A program made the position numbers and the translations under genes. DNA of 64,000 nucleotides from Nocardioides terrae (GTDB lineage: Bacteria > Actinomycetota > Actinomycetes > Propionibacteriales > Nocardioidaceae), in the NCBI RefSeq assembly GCF_900112345.1, contig NZ_FOLB01000005.1:186001-250000 (forward strand), given 5' to 3'. Numbering within the stretch: the stretch's first letter is position 1; every line of letters starts with the position of its first letter. Positions 31,853-40,302 of the stretch are shown here, one piece after another. The notes beneath the pieces are model-generated. The model was given only the letters and a program-made list of their open reading frames with translations, ran no database searches and was not told the origin of the DNA.

Positions 31853-32896
31853 GTGGCAAGCTTCCCGGCCGACGAGCCGACCGCCGTCGTCGACGTCGCA
31901 CAGCGAGACCGGGCCGACCGGACCCGGGTGTCCCGCAGCTACGGCTACGTCGGCGGCGTCTGGCTGACCGTCCTCGTCTTCGGGGCCGTCGCCGTCGTGT
32001 GGTCGCAGCACGTCGGGGTCGGCTTCAAGGACCCCGGCGGCCGGATGTTCGTCGGCAAGTTCAGCTACTCGCTGAGCGCCCTCGCCATCGCCCTCGTCGC
32101 GGACCTCGCGTGGCGGTGGTGGCGCAGCCGGTCGAGCAGGGGTCTGGCCGCCACACTGGCCGCGCGGTGGACGCCGGAGCGGCTGCTGCTCATCGTCAGC
32201 GGGCTGCTCGCCTACCACCTCGTCTACTTCAGCTATCGCAACCTCAAGAGCTGGGACGCCTTCAACACCCCCCGCGACGACTGGCTCCTCGACGTCGACC
32301 GGCAGCTCTTCGGGGGCCACAGCCCCGCCGTGCTGCTCCACGACCTGCTCGGCACGCACACGTCGGCGTACGTCCTGATGGCGGTCTACAAGTCGTTCAC
32401 CTACCTGACCGCGACGTCGGTGGTGATCGCGCTCGCCTTCAGCCGCACGGTGCGGCGCGCCTACGTCTTCCTCGTCGCCGCGATGTGGACGTGGATCCTC
32501 GGCACCGCCAGCTACTACCTCATCCCGAGCCTCGGCCCGTTCGCGAGCGCGCCGAACGAGTTCGCCGGGCTCCCGCACACGTCGATCACCGACACGTGGG
32601 CGCAGTACCTCGCCCAGCGCGAGACGTTCCTCGCCGACCCGACCGCCCCGGGGTCGTTCGTCAGCATCTCGGCCTTCGCCTCGCTGCACACGGGCTTCAC
32701 CGCACTGGTCTGCTTCATGGCGTTCTACTACGGTCACAAGTGGCTGGGCACGGCGCTCGCGGTCTACCTGGTCGCGATCATGGTCTCCACCATCTACTGG
32801 GGCTGGCACTTCACCCTCGACGACCTGGCCGGTCTGGTCATCGGCGCTGTCGCCGTCGCGCTCGGGCACCTGATCGTGCGGCCCGACCGCCCATGA
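31853..32896 (+). CDS. PAP2-superfamily membrane enzyme, Aur1/inositolphosphotransferase-like
   Basis: A 347-residue protein with a soluble N-terminus and about eight membrane segments. The phosphatase/transferase motifs of the PAP2_3 group are present: SYYLIPSLGP, then SISAFASLHTGFT with a catalytic-type His, and STIYWGWHFTLDDLAGLVIG with the second His and Asp. This group includes enzymes that move phospho-headgroups between lipids; the substrate here is unknown. The start is a GTG 40 nt after flhA. Its stop overlaps the next gene (ATGA), which is also a membrane protein, so both probably act on the same lipid or lipid-linked glycan. Confidence 0.78.
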   Translation: MASFPADEPTAVVDVAQRDRADRTRVSRSYGYVGGVWLTVLVFGAVAVVWSQHVGVGFKDPGGRMFVGKFSYSLSALAIALVADLAWRWWRSRSSRGLAATLAARWTPERLLLIVSGLLAYHLVYFSYRNLKSWDAFNTPRDDWLLDVDRQLFGGHSPAVLLHDLLGTHTSAYVLMAVYKSFTYLTATSVVIALAFSRTVRRAYVFLVAAMWTWILGTASYYLIPSLGPFASAPNEFAGLPHTSITDTWAQYLAQRETFLADPTAPGSFVSISAFASLHTGFTALVCFMAFYYGHKWLGTALAVYLVAIMVSTIYWGWHFTLDDLAGLVIGAVAVALGHLIVRPDRP

Positions 32897-34608
32897 CGAC
32901 GCTCGTCGAACCGACCCGACGCGAGGTCCAGCTTCGGGCCGGCCATCCCGTGGCCGTGTCCTTCGTCGTCGGCCTGCTGCTCCACCTGCTCTGGCTGCTC
33001 GTGCTCGCCAACAGCGGAGGCGACATCGCGGCCCAGGACGCCTGGGCGGAGTTCGCCCGGGCGCACCCGGGCAGCGCCTACAACCTCTCCTGGTACGGCG
33101 GCATGCATGCCGCGTCCTACAGCCTGGTCAGCCCCTTCGTGATGGCGGCGCTCGGCGTACGCACCACGATGGTGGTGGCCGGCACGATCTCCTCGGCGCT
33201 GCTGGCGCTCCTCGTCGTGCGCAGCAAGTCCGTGCGACACCCGCTCGTCGCGTCGATCGTCGGAGCGGCCTCGCTGGCGGCCAACGCGGTCTCCGGTCGG
33301 GTGACCTTCGGTCTGGGCATGATGTTCGGCCTCGGCGCCCTCGCCGTCGTGTTCGGGTGGCCCACCGACTGGCGCACCGAGGGCTGGCGCTACCGGCTGC
33401 CGCGCGGGGCGCTCGCCGCTGTCCTCGCCGCCCTCGCCACCGCCAGCTCGCCGGTCGCGGGCCTCTTCCTCGGGGTGGCTGCGGCCGGTCTGTGGCTGGG
33501 GCGCCGCCACGCGGCCGCCTACTCGCTCGGCGTGCCACCGGTCCTCGTCGTGGTGTTCATCGCCCGCATGTTCCCGTTCTCCGGTCGCCAGCCGATGAGC
33601 TGGACCTCGATCATCCTGCCCGTCGTCATCGGTGCTTGCGTCGTCGCGCTCGTCCCCCGGCGGTGGCGTGCCGTCCAGCTCGGAGCGGCGGTCTACACGG
33701 CGGGAGTCGTGCTCTGCTGGCTGGTCCCGTCACCCGTCGGCACCAACGTCACCCGGCTGGCGCTGATCTTCGGCGGAGTGATGCTGACCGCCGTCGCGAC
33801 GACCGGAGGCCTGCGCCGGCGCACGGCACCCGCGCTCGTGCTGGCGCTGATCACGTCGGCCGCCTGGCAGGTCAGCATCGCCGCTCGCGACGTCGTCACC
33901 ACCGCCCCCGACGCCGCCTGGTCGGCCGACATCCACGCGCTGGTCCGCCACCTCGAGCGCACCGACGCCCGGCTCGGCCGGGTCGAGGTGGTGCCGCCGA
34001 AGTCGCACCGCGACGCGGCCGCCCTGGCGCCGTACTTCAACCTCGCCCGCGGCTGGAACCGGCAGGCCGACGCCGAGCGCAACCCGCTCTTCTACGACGG
34101 CGACGTCCCGCTCACCGCCGACGCCTACCGGAAGTGGCTGGACCGGTGGGCCGTCCGGTACGTCGTCCTGACCCCGGGCCGCGCGGACAACGCCGCCGTC
34201 GAGGAGGCCACGCTGGTCCAGGGCGGGCTTCCCTACCTGCGACCGGTCTGGTCCAACGCCTCCTGGCGCGTCTTCGCCGTCGAGGAACCCCGCCCGCTCG
34301 TGGACCCGCCCGGCGAGCTCATCTCCTTCGACCAGGCCCAGCTGACCGTGCGCGTCGTCTGGCCCGCGAAGGTGTGGGTGCGGATCCCGACGTCACCCTG
34401 GCTGACCCTCGTCGACGAGTCGGGCCGGGTGGTCCCGGCGCCCAGGACCCCGGAGGAGAACGTCGCCGGCTGCCTCTCCGTGCTCCGCGTCCCGGGCACC
34501 CCGGAGGACGACTGGGTGGTGCTGGACGCGCCGCATGCCGGGATCTACCGGATCACCGCCCCCTACTCGCTCCGACGCGGGACAGCCTGCCCGACGCCTG
34601 AGTCCTGA
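32893..34608 (+). CDS. Multispanning membrane protein, possible GT-C-type glycosyltransferase
   Basis: A 571-residue protein with about ten membrane segments in the first 340 residues and a 230-residue soluble C-terminal part (TADAYRKWLDRWAVRYVVLT, WSNASWRVFAVEEP). An extracytoplasmic loop after the first segment contains DAWAEFARAHPGSAYNLSWY, with acidic residues as in GT-C enzymes, which use polyprenyl-phosphate sugars. No specific family is recognised, so the glycosyltransferase idea is inference from topology and coupling to the PAP2-type gene. Confidence 0.65.
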   Translation: MTTLVEPTRREVQLRAGHPVAVSFVVGLLLHLLWLLVLANSGGDIAAQDAWAEFARAHPGSAYNLSWYGGMHAASYSLVSPFVMAALGVRTTMVVAGTISSALLALLVVRSKSVRHPLVASIVGAASLAANAVSGRVTFGLGMMFGLGALAVVFGWPTDWRTEGWRYRLPRGALAAVLAALATASSPVAGLFLGVAAAGLWLGRRHAAAYSLGVPPVLVVVFIARMFPFSGRQPMSWTSIILPVVIGACVVALVPRRWRAVQLGAAVYTAGVVLCWLVPSPVGTNVTRLALIFGGVMLTAVATTGGLRRRTAPALVLALITSAAWQVSIAARDVVTTAPDAAWSADIHALVRHLERTDARLGRVEVVPPKSHRDAAALAPYFNLARGWNRQADAERNPLFYDGDVPLTADAYRKWLDRWAVRYVVLTPGRADNAAVEEATLVQGGLPYLRPVWSNASWRVFAVEEPRPLVDPPGELISFDQAQLTVRVVWPAKVWVRIPTSPWLTLVDESGRVVPAPRTPEENVAGCLSVLRVPGTPEDDWVVLDAPHAGIYRITAPYSLRRGTACPTPES

Positions 34609-34661
34609 GTTTTACTCCTGCGTCCTGGCGACGTGGGTACCGGTCGCCCGGGAGGGATGAC

Positions 34662-34853
34662 ATGGCTACGTTCAGCATGGTCTTGATGATCGCCGTCGTG
34701 ATCGGCGTGGTGGTGCTGATCCTGCTGTTCGAGCGCAGGCGGGCACGGCAGATCGAGCGCGACCTGAAGGCACGCGCGCAGCCGCGGCACGCACCGGGAG
34801 GGACCGAGCCGCAAGGGGTGCAGCCGCGCGAGAACGACCGGCGGGAGAGCTAG
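34662..34853 (+). CDS. Small membrane protein
   Basis: A 63-residue protein: one membrane segment at about 4-24 (FSMVLMIAVVIGVVVLILLF), then a charged Arg-rich tail. A good ribosome-binding site (GGGAGGG) precedes the ATG. The 3' end overlaps the convergent HAD gene by 4 nt. Function unknown. Confidence 0.6.
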   Translation: MATFSMVLMIAVVIGVVVLILLFERRRARQIERDLKARAQPRHAPGGTEPQGVQPRENDRRES

Positions 34854-35512
34854 CCGCCGGCGCGGCTCAGCGCCTCGTCGAGCGAGGCCAGCAGGTCCGC
34901 GGGGTCGCGGTAGACCACGACGGCCCCGGCCGTGCGCAGCTCGTCCTCACCGAACCCGCCCGAGAGCAGCCCGATCGTCGGGATGTTCGCCTGCGAGGCG
35001 GCCTCGACGTCCCAGGTGGCGTCGCCGATCATCAGCGCCCGCGACCCGGACACCCGGTCGAGAGCGGTCTCGAGCAGCTCCGGGTCCGGCTTCGACTCCG
35101 AGGCGTCCTCGCTGGTCGTCCACGCGTCGGTGCGGTCGTCGGCGTCGAGCAGCTCCAGGGCGTGCTTGGCGTGCTTCGGCTGCGACGAGCTGGCGAGCAC
35201 CACCTCGAGGCCGGCGGCGCGCAGCCCGTCGAGCAGCTCGCGGGCGCCCGGCAGCAGGCCGGTCTCGCCGATCAGCTCGTCGTACGCCTTGGTGTGCCGC
35301 TCGGTGAGCTCGTCCCCGAACCGCTCGGCGATCTCCTCCGACGACACCGCCGGGATGAGCCGGTCGCCGCCCATGCCGATGTGGCGGTGCAGCTTCCACA
35401 CCGGGACCGGATGCCCGACGCCGGAGAAGGCGCGCGCCCACGCGATCGTGTGATGGTAGGTCGAGTCGAGCAGTGTTCCGTCGATGTCGAGCAGTGCCAC
35501 CTCGAAGCCCAT
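34850..35512 (-). CDS. HAD-superfamily phosphatase, phosphoglycolate phosphatase-like
   Basis: A 220-residue hydrolase. Motif I is LLDIDGTLLDS (nucleophile Asp plus Asp), with a cap domain in between (HIGMGGDRLIPAVSSEEIAE), motif II in VVLASSSQ, motif III Lys in SKPDP, and motif IV GDATWDVEAA. The family dephosphorylates small phosphosugars or 2-phosphoglycolate. A GGGTAG box lies 8 nt before the ATG, suggesting a leaderless or near-leaderless transcript. It is not part of the heptose operon and lacks the Zn-binding motif of GmhB. Confidence 0.85.
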   Translation of the reverse strand: MGFEVALLDIDGTLLDSTYHHTIAWARAFSGVGHPVPVWKLHRHIGMGGDRLIPAVSSEEIAERFGDELTERHTKAYDELIGETGLLPGARELLDGLRAAGLEVVLASSSQPKHAKHALELLDADDRTDAWTTSEDASESKPDPELLETALDRVSGSRALMIGDATWDVEAASQANIPTIGLLSGGFGEDELRTAGAVVVYRDPADLLASLDEALSRAGG

Positions 35513-35520
35513 GAGGACCG

Positions 35521-35550
35521 CTACCCGCCAGCCGCCGAGGACATGCCGGG
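35521..35550 (-). promoter_or_regulatory. Possible SigB-like promoter of the HAD gene
   Basis: Minus strand CCCGGCATGT, 14-nt gap, GGGTAG, then 8 nt to the ATG. The same blocks with the same gap precede the small gene at 51805-52068. GGGTA fits a general-stress -10 box, but the -35 match is weak. Confidence 0.4.
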
Positions 35551-35670
35551 TTCCTGCCGGGCACCGGCCGCGACTGCCGGAGCCGTCGTACGTGCGCGTC
35601 GGGCGAGTGGGGTACCGACCCGGGTCCGGCGCCTGACCGGACGTCAGTGACGCGTGGGAGGAGACGACAC

Positions 35671-36249
35671 ATGGGAGACGCTGCAGAGGACCGCGCCAAG
35701 GCTGCGGAGCTGCCGGAGGGCGACGTGATCGCGGTGCTGCTGGAGCAGCACGCCCAAATCAAGGACCTCTTCGCCGAGGTCAAGCGCGCGAACGGCCCGG
35801 ACAAGAAGGAGAAGTTCGACGCGCTGCGGGCGCTGCTCGCCGTCCATGAGACCGCTGAGGAGCTGGTCCTGCGTCCGGTGTCGGCCGAGCTCGCCGGTCA
35901 GGACGTCGTGGACGCCCGCAACCGCGAGGAGGCCGATGCCAACGCGGTGCTCGCCGACCTCGAAGGCATGGACGTGGAGAGCCCCGAGTTCGACATCAGG
36001 CTCGAGGCGTTCCGGAAGGCCGTCGACGAGCACGCGGAGGCCGAGGAGAAGGACGAGTTCCCCGAGATCCTGGCCGGCTGCGACGAGGAGCGGCGCCGCG
36101 ACCTCGGCCGCAAGATCAAGGCCGCCGAGGCGATCGCCCCGACCCACCTGCACCCCGAGTCGGACCCCGGCTCGACGAAGCAGAAGCTCGTCGGCCCCTT
36201 CGCCTCGATGGTCGACCGGGTCCGCGACGCGATCTCCAAGGCGGTCTGA
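35671..36249 (+). CDS. Hemerythrin-domain protein
   Basis: A 192-residue helical protein with iron-ligand candidates of the HHE type: His in LLEQHAQIKDLF, His/Glu in AVHETAEELVL and His/Glu in DEHAEAEEKDEF. Such proteins bind a di-iron site and may sense oxygen or nitric oxide or protect from oxidants. The ATG at 35671 has GGGAGGAG upstream. The SDR gene starts 3 nt after its stop, so the two are probably co-transcribed. Confidence 0.85.
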   Translation: MGDAAEDRAKAAELPEGDVIAVLLEQHAQIKDLFAEVKRANGPDKKEKFDALRALLAVHETAEELVLRPVSAELAGQDVVDARNREEADANAVLADLEGMDVESPEFDIRLEAFRKAVDEHAEAEEKDEFPEILAGCDEERRRDLGRKIKAAEAIAPTHLHPESDPGSTKQKLVGPFASMVDRVRDAISKAV

Positions 36250-36252
36250 GAG

Positions 36253-36984
36253 GTGGGCGACCTCACCGGGCGCGTCGCCCTGGTGACCGGTGGTGGCAGC
36301 GGCCTCGGCCGCGCCACCAGCCGGCTCCTGGCCGCCTCGGGCGCACACGTCCTCGTCGCCGACATCGACCCGGCGGGCGCCGAGCAGACCGTCAAGGAGA
36401 TCGACGAGGGTACGGCGGAGGCCGTCACCCTCGACGTCACCGACCGTGCCTCCGTCGACCGGGTGGTGGCCGAGGCCGCCGAGCGCCACGGGGCGGCCTT
36501 CGACCTGCTGGTCAACAACGCCGGGACCGACCGCGGCGCCGACCTGGTCGACGTCGACGACGACCAGTGGCACGGCGTCTTCGGCGTCAACCTGCACGGT
36601 CCGATGTACCTGTCCCGCGCGTTCGTGAAGCACCGCATCGCGAACGCGCCCGACACGCTCGGTGACATCGCCTGCGTCGTCTCGATCAGCGCGCTGACCG
36701 TCGGCGCCGGCGCGGGTGCCTACAACTCCTCGAAGGCGGCGCTGCTCAAGCTCGTCGAGGTGATCCAGACAGAGGCCCGCGAGCGGGAGTGGCCGGTGCG
36801 GGTCACCGCCATCAACCCGGCCGCGATGGCCACCCCGATGATGGACCAGTGGGGGCTCCCCGATGAGCGGATGATGGACCCGGCGATCGTCGCGAGCCTG
36901 ATCCGGTATGCGGTCACCCTGCCGCCGGAGAGCGTGCTGCAGAGTGCCGTGATCACGCTCCGCAACGAGAGCTACCCCCGATGA
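36253..36984 (+). CDS. Short-chain dehydrogenase/reductase
   Basis: A 243-residue classical SDR: NAD(P)-binding TGGGSGLG at about 12-19, the NNAG motif (LLVNNAGTDRGADL), catalytic Ser in VSISAL and Tyr-x3-Lys in AYNSSKAALLK. Asp in LVADIDPAG favours NAD(H). Substrate unknown. GTG start 3 nt after the hemerythrin gene. Overlap of 4 nt with the UDP-glucuronate decarboxylase gene suggests a sugar- or surface-related role, which is inference. Confidence 0.85.
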   Translation: MGDLTGRVALVTGGGSGLGRATSRLLAASGAHVLVADIDPAGAEQTVKEIDEGTAEAVTLDVTDRASVDRVVAEAAERHGAAFDLLVNNAGTDRGADLVDVDDDQWHGVFGVNLHGPMYLSRAFVKHRIANAPDTLGDIACVVSISALTVGAGAGAYNSSKAALLKLVEVIQTEAREREWPVRVTAINPAAMATPMMDQWGLPDERMMDPAIVASLIRYAVTLPPESVLQSAVITLRNESYPR

Positions 36985-37934
36985 GCGGGCTGGCCGGCCG
37001 TCGTACGGTCGTGACCGGCGGAGCCGGCTTCGTCGGCTCGTGGCTCTGCGAGCGGCTTCTCTGCGAGGGCGCGGTGGTGTGGTGCGTGGACGACTTCTCC
37101 ACCGGTTCGCCGGACAAGGTCGCCCACCTGAGCGCGCACCCGAACTTCACGCTCGTCGAGTCCGACGTGAGCAGGGGCGTGCCCGACCCCGGCAACGTCG
37201 ACCTCGTCATGCACCTCGCCTGCGCGGCCTCGCCCGTGCACTACCTGCGGATGCCGCTGGAGACCCTTCGCGTCGCCAGCGACGGGACGGTCAACGCCCT
37301 CGAGCTGGCCGAGCGGTACGGCGCGCGGTTCGTCCTCGCCTCGACCTCCGAGGTCTACGGCGACCCGCTGGAGCACCCGCAGCGCGAGTCCTACTGGGGC
37401 CACGTCAACCCGATCGGCCCGCGCAGCGTCTATGACGAGGGCAAGCGGTTCGCGGAGGCGACCACCGCCGCCTACCAGCGCACCCGCGGCGTCGACGTCG
37501 CGATCGCGCGGATCTTCAACACCTACGGCCCGCGGATGAGCCTGGACGACGGTCGCGTCGTCCCGGCCTTCCTCAAGCAGGCGCTGACCGGCGAGCCGCT
37601 GACGGTCGCCGGGGACGGCTCTCAGACCCGGTCGCTGTGCTGGGTGGAGGACACCGTCGACGGCCTGGTCCGGCTCGCCTGCTCGACCGAGCGTGGGCCG
37701 ATCAACCTCGGCAACGACGAGGAAACGACGATGCTCGACCTCGCCCGGACGGTGGTGGAGCTGACCGGCTCGCGCTCGACGATCTCGCACGTCGAGCTGC
37801 CGGAGGACGACCCGCGGGTACGCCGCCCCGACATCTCCCTCGCCCGTCAGGCGCTCGGCTGGGTGCCGACGATGAGCGCCGAGGAGGGGCTCAAGCGGAC
37901 GGCCCGGTGGATGGAGGAGACGCTGGCCGGCTGA
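36981..37934 (+). CDS. UDP-glucuronate decarboxylase (UDP-xylose synthase)-like epimerase
   Basis: An extended SDR of 317 residues expected to convert UDP-glucuronate to UDP-xylose. Rossmann motif TGGAGFVGSWL near residue 12; HLACAASPVHYLRMPLETLR; LASTSEVYGDPLEHPQRESY; catalytic Tyr-x3-Lys in RSVYDEGKRFAEA; IARIFNTYGPRMSLDDGRVV; GDGSQTRSLCWVEDTVDGL. These are the UXS-type signatures, distinct from the HldD epimerase of heptose synthesis. It converges on the heptose operon and could supply a pentose to the same glycan. Confidence 0.88.
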   Translation: MSGLAGRRTVVTGGAGFVGSWLCERLLCEGAVVWCVDDFSTGSPDKVAHLSAHPNFTLVESDVSRGVPDPGNVDLVMHLACAASPVHYLRMPLETLRVASDGTVNALELAERYGARFVLASTSEVYGDPLEHPQRESYWGHVNPIGPRSVYDEGKRFAEATTAAYQRTRGVDVAIARIFNTYGPRMSLDDGRVVPAFLKQALTGEPLTVAGDGSQTRSLCWVEDTVDGLVRLACSTERGPINLGNDEETTMLDLARTVVELTGSRSTISHVELPEDDPRVRRPDISLARQALGWVPTMSAEEGLKRTARWMEETLAG

Positions 37935-37940
37935 TCGCCG

Positions 37941-37986
37941 GACGTCCTGCGATGTGGTTGCTCCGGCCGCCAGATCGCAGGACGAC
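37941..37986 (+). repeat. 46-bp palindromic repeat, copy B
   Basis: Begins GACGTCCTGCG and ends CGCAGGACGAC. It aligns without gaps to copy A (36 of 46 identical) and to the adjacent copy C (34 of 46). It lies between two convergent genes, 6 nt after the decarboxylase stop. Confidence 0.75.
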
Positions 37987-37990
37987 CCAC

Positions 37991-38036
37991 ACCGTCAGGC
38001 GGTCCGGTTGCTCAGACCACCAGGTCGCAGGACGCC
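37991..38036 (+). repeat. 46-bp repeat, copy C, overlapping the GT9 gene end
   Basis: Right half closely matches copy B (GGTTGCTC, CCAG, TCGCAGGACG); the left arm has diverged, so the palindrome is weaker. It overlaps the last ~14 codons and the stop codon of the glycosyltransferase gene, so the end of that protein derives from repeat sequence. Confidence 0.65.
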
Positions 38037-38927
38037 GTACGCCGCCATGAGGACCTCGTCCACGGTGATCTCCAGCAGGGCCGGGTCGGGGTCGGCTGCG
38101 TGCGGGTCGCCGACACCGGTGCCCTGCCACAGGACGGTGTGGGGGCCCGGCGGCGGGCCCCACCGGCTCGGGGGCGTCGGCCCGAAGAGCAGGACCGAAG
38201 GGGTGGCGTAGGCCGAGGCGAGGTGGGCGACACCGGTGTCGCCAGCCACGACGAGCCGCGCATCGGCGACGAGCGCGGCCAGGTGGCCGAGGTCGGTCCG
38301 ACCGGCCAGCACCGCCTCGGGACGGAGGCCGGCCAGCGAGGCGACCCGCTCGGCCAGGTCCCGCTCGTCGGGCGAGCCGGTGACCACGACCTCCTCGCCG
38401 GCGTCGCGCAGGGCGGCCGCGACCGCAGCGAACCGCTCGGCCGGCCATCGCCGGCTCCCCGACGCCGCGCCGGGATGGACGATCGCGGCTCGTGCGACCG
38501 GTGGCGCGCAGGACGGTGGACGGAGGAGGACGTCGTCCGGATCCGCCCGGACGTCCCAGGCCGAGGCGACCAGCCGGCACCAGCGCACCCGCTCGTGCTC
38601 GTCGGGGTTCCACGTGCTCAGGTCGTAGGCCAGCAGCCGCCCGGGTGACAGGGCCTCCACCAGCGACCGGCTGGCGAGGCCGTTGCCGTGCAGGTCGATG
38701 CCGACCTCGGGGGGCGGGCCGTCCCAGGCGACCGGCTCCAGCTCGGCGGTCGGGATCAGCCGGTCGACGGCGTCCACCAGCTCGACGAGCGGTCGCTGCG
38801 ACCCCGGCGCGGCGAGCACGATCTGATGACCGGGCAGCGCGCGGCGCAGGGCTCGCAGGGCCGGGACGCCGGTGAGCAGGTCGCCGAGGCCGATCGCCCG
38901 ATAGACGAGGGCCCTCACACGAGGCAC
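37995..38927 (-). CDS. Glycosyltransferase family 9 (heptosyltransferase-like)
   Basis: A 310-residue GT-B enzyme of the heptosyltransferase family. N-terminal LVYRAIGLGDLLTGVPALRA and C-terminal IVHPGAASGSRRWPAERFAA, then GDTGVAHLASAYATPSVLLF with GPTPPSRWGPP are GT9 marks. It should use an ADP- or other nucleotide-activated heptose made by the upstream genes. It is the last gene of the operon, 4 nt after HldE. The final residues (LRPGGLSNRTA) come from a repeat element. Confidence 0.88.
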   Translation of the reverse strand: MPRVRALVYRAIGLGDLLTGVPALRALRRALPGHQIVLAAPGSQRPLVELVDAVDRLIPTAELEPVAWDGPPPEVGIDLHGNGLASRSLVEALSPGRLLAYDLSTWNPDEHERVRWCRLVASAWDVRADPDDVLLRPPSCAPPVARAAIVHPGAASGSRRWPAERFAAVAAALRDAGEEVVVTGSPDERDLAERVASLAGLRPEAVLAGRTDLGHLAALVADARLVVAGDTGVAHLASAYATPSVLLFGPTPPSRWGPPPGPHTVLWQGTGVGDPHAADPDPALLEITVDEVLMAAYGVLRPGGLSNRTA

Positions 38928-38931
38928 GCCC

Positions 38932-40302
38932 TCACGAACGGGCCAGGTCGACCAGCGACGTGGTCGATCGACCGTGCAAGTAGGGCAGCACGACCGCCTG
39001 GCCGCCCCACTCCCGGAGCAGCGGCGCCTCGGGCAGCTCGGCGCCGGCGTAGTCGCCGCCCTTCGCCCACACGTCAGGCCGCACCCGCCGGATCGCCTCG
39101 ACGGGCGTGTCCTCGTCGAAGATCACCACGTCGTCGACGCACTCGAGGGCGGCGAGCACCCGGGCGCGGTCCTCCTGCGGCACGAGCGGCCGGGTCGGGC
39201 CCTTGAGGCGTCGGACCGACTCGTCGGAGTTGAGGCAGACCACGAGGCAGTCGCCCAGGGCGCGCGCGGCCTCGAGGGTCGCGACGTGACCGGCATGGAG
39301 CAGGTCGAAGCAGCCGCCCGTGGCGACCACAGTGCCGCCCTCGGCGCGCACCCGGTCGGCGACGCCGGGCCCGGTCTCCACCCGCCGCCGCGAGCCGTAC
39401 GACGACGCGCCACCCGCCTCGACGAAGGCGGCCGCGGCGGCCACCGCCTGCTGGACGGCCTCCAGGGTGACCGCGCCGCCGGCGAGCGCGGCCAGTGCGG
39501 CTGTGGCGAAGCGGTCCCCTGCTCCGCAGGTGTCCGGAGCGTGCACCGCCGGAGCGGGCACGATCGACGGCGACTCCTCGCCGCGGCTCAGCAGAGCACC
39601 GCCCGCGCCGAGCGTCACGCACACCGCCTGGACCTGCCACTCCTCGACCAACGCGGCCGCGCGTCGGCTGACCCGGGCCAGCGGCGACCCGCCGGCCGTC
39701 GGGACGATCGGGACGGTCGCGACGGCCGCCTGCTCACCGCTCATCGCCTCGTCGCGGTTGGGGGTCGCGAGGTGGACGCCGGCGACCGGCACAGAGCCGC
39801 GCGGATGCGGGTCCCAGACGACAGGGCTGCGCAGGCCGGAGAGCGCGTCGCGCAGCCCGGGCACCGACGTGACGCCGTTGCCGTAGTCGGAGACCAGCAC
39901 CCCCGACGCGCCCCGGATCGCCACCAGGGCAGCGGCGGTCACACCCCCGATCCGCCCGGGCGAGCCCTCGTCGAGCCGTAGCAGGGCGCGGCCGCCGGCG
40001 AGGACGCGGCGCTTGACCGGCGTGCTCCCGTCGTGGTCGAGGGCGACCACCCGCACTCCCTCGTCCTCGAGCAGCGCGGTGAGCCGTTCGGCAGCGGGGT
40101 CGGCGGACAGCGCCGTCACCAGGGTCACCTCGTGGCCGTCGGCGGCGAGCAGCGCGGCGGCCAGCGCCGCCCCACCCGGACGCGGGTGCTCGGCGAGGTC
40201 GGACAGCACCGGCGCCGGGGCGTCGGGCATCAGCCGGCCGGCCCGGCCGACGAGGTCGACGTCGAGCAGCGAGTCACCGATCACGACAAGGGGGCTGCTC
40301 AT
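38932..40302 (-). CDS. hldE: Bifunctional heptose-7-phosphate kinase / heptose-1-phosphate nucleotidyltransferase
   Basis: A 456-residue two-domain protein. Residues 1-310 are a PfkB/ribokinase domain with the catalytic CGAGDRFATAALAAL motif; residues about 325-456 are a cytidylyl/adenylyltransferase domain with GGCFDLLHAGHVATLEAARA (HxGH motif) and LKGPTRPLVPQEDRARVLAA. The order matches E. coli HldE, which phosphorylates heptose-7-phosphate at C1 and later adds AMP. The nucleotide used here cannot be told from sequence. The ATG at 40302 overlaps the gmhA stop (ATGA). Confidence 0.93.
   Translation of the reverse strand: MSSPLVVIGDSLLDVDLVGRAGRLMPDAPAPVLSDLAEHPRPGGAALAAALLAADGHEVTLVTALSADPAAERLTALLEDEGVRVVALDHDGSTPVKRRVLAGGRALLRLDEGSPGRIGGVTAAALVAIRGASGVLVSDYGNGVTSVPGLRDALSGLRSPVVWDPHPRGSVPVAGVHLATPNRDEAMSGEQAAVATVPIVPTAGGSPLARVSRRAAALVEEWQVQAVCVTLGAGGALLSRGEESPSIVPAPAVHAPDTCGAGDRFATAALAALAGGAVTLEAVQQAVAAAAAFVEAGGASSYGSRRRVETGPGVADRVRAEGGTVVATGGCFDLLHAGHVATLEAARALGDCLVVCLNSDESVRRLKGPTRPLVPQEDRARVLAALECVDDVVIFDEDTPVEAIRRVRPDVWAKGGDYAGAELPEAPLLREWGGQAVVLPYLHGRSTTSLVDLARS

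Noticed and set aside
34635..34640. GGGTAC before the small membrane protein as a stress promoter
   Set aside because: No -35-like block at the expected distance; six-base matches are common in this sequence.
36981..37934. HldD (ADP-heptose 6-epimerase) identity for the epimerase gene
   Set aside because: Motifs ACAASPVHY, STSEVYGDP and IARIFNTYGPRM are those of UDP-glucuronate decarboxylase; HldD signatures were not seen.
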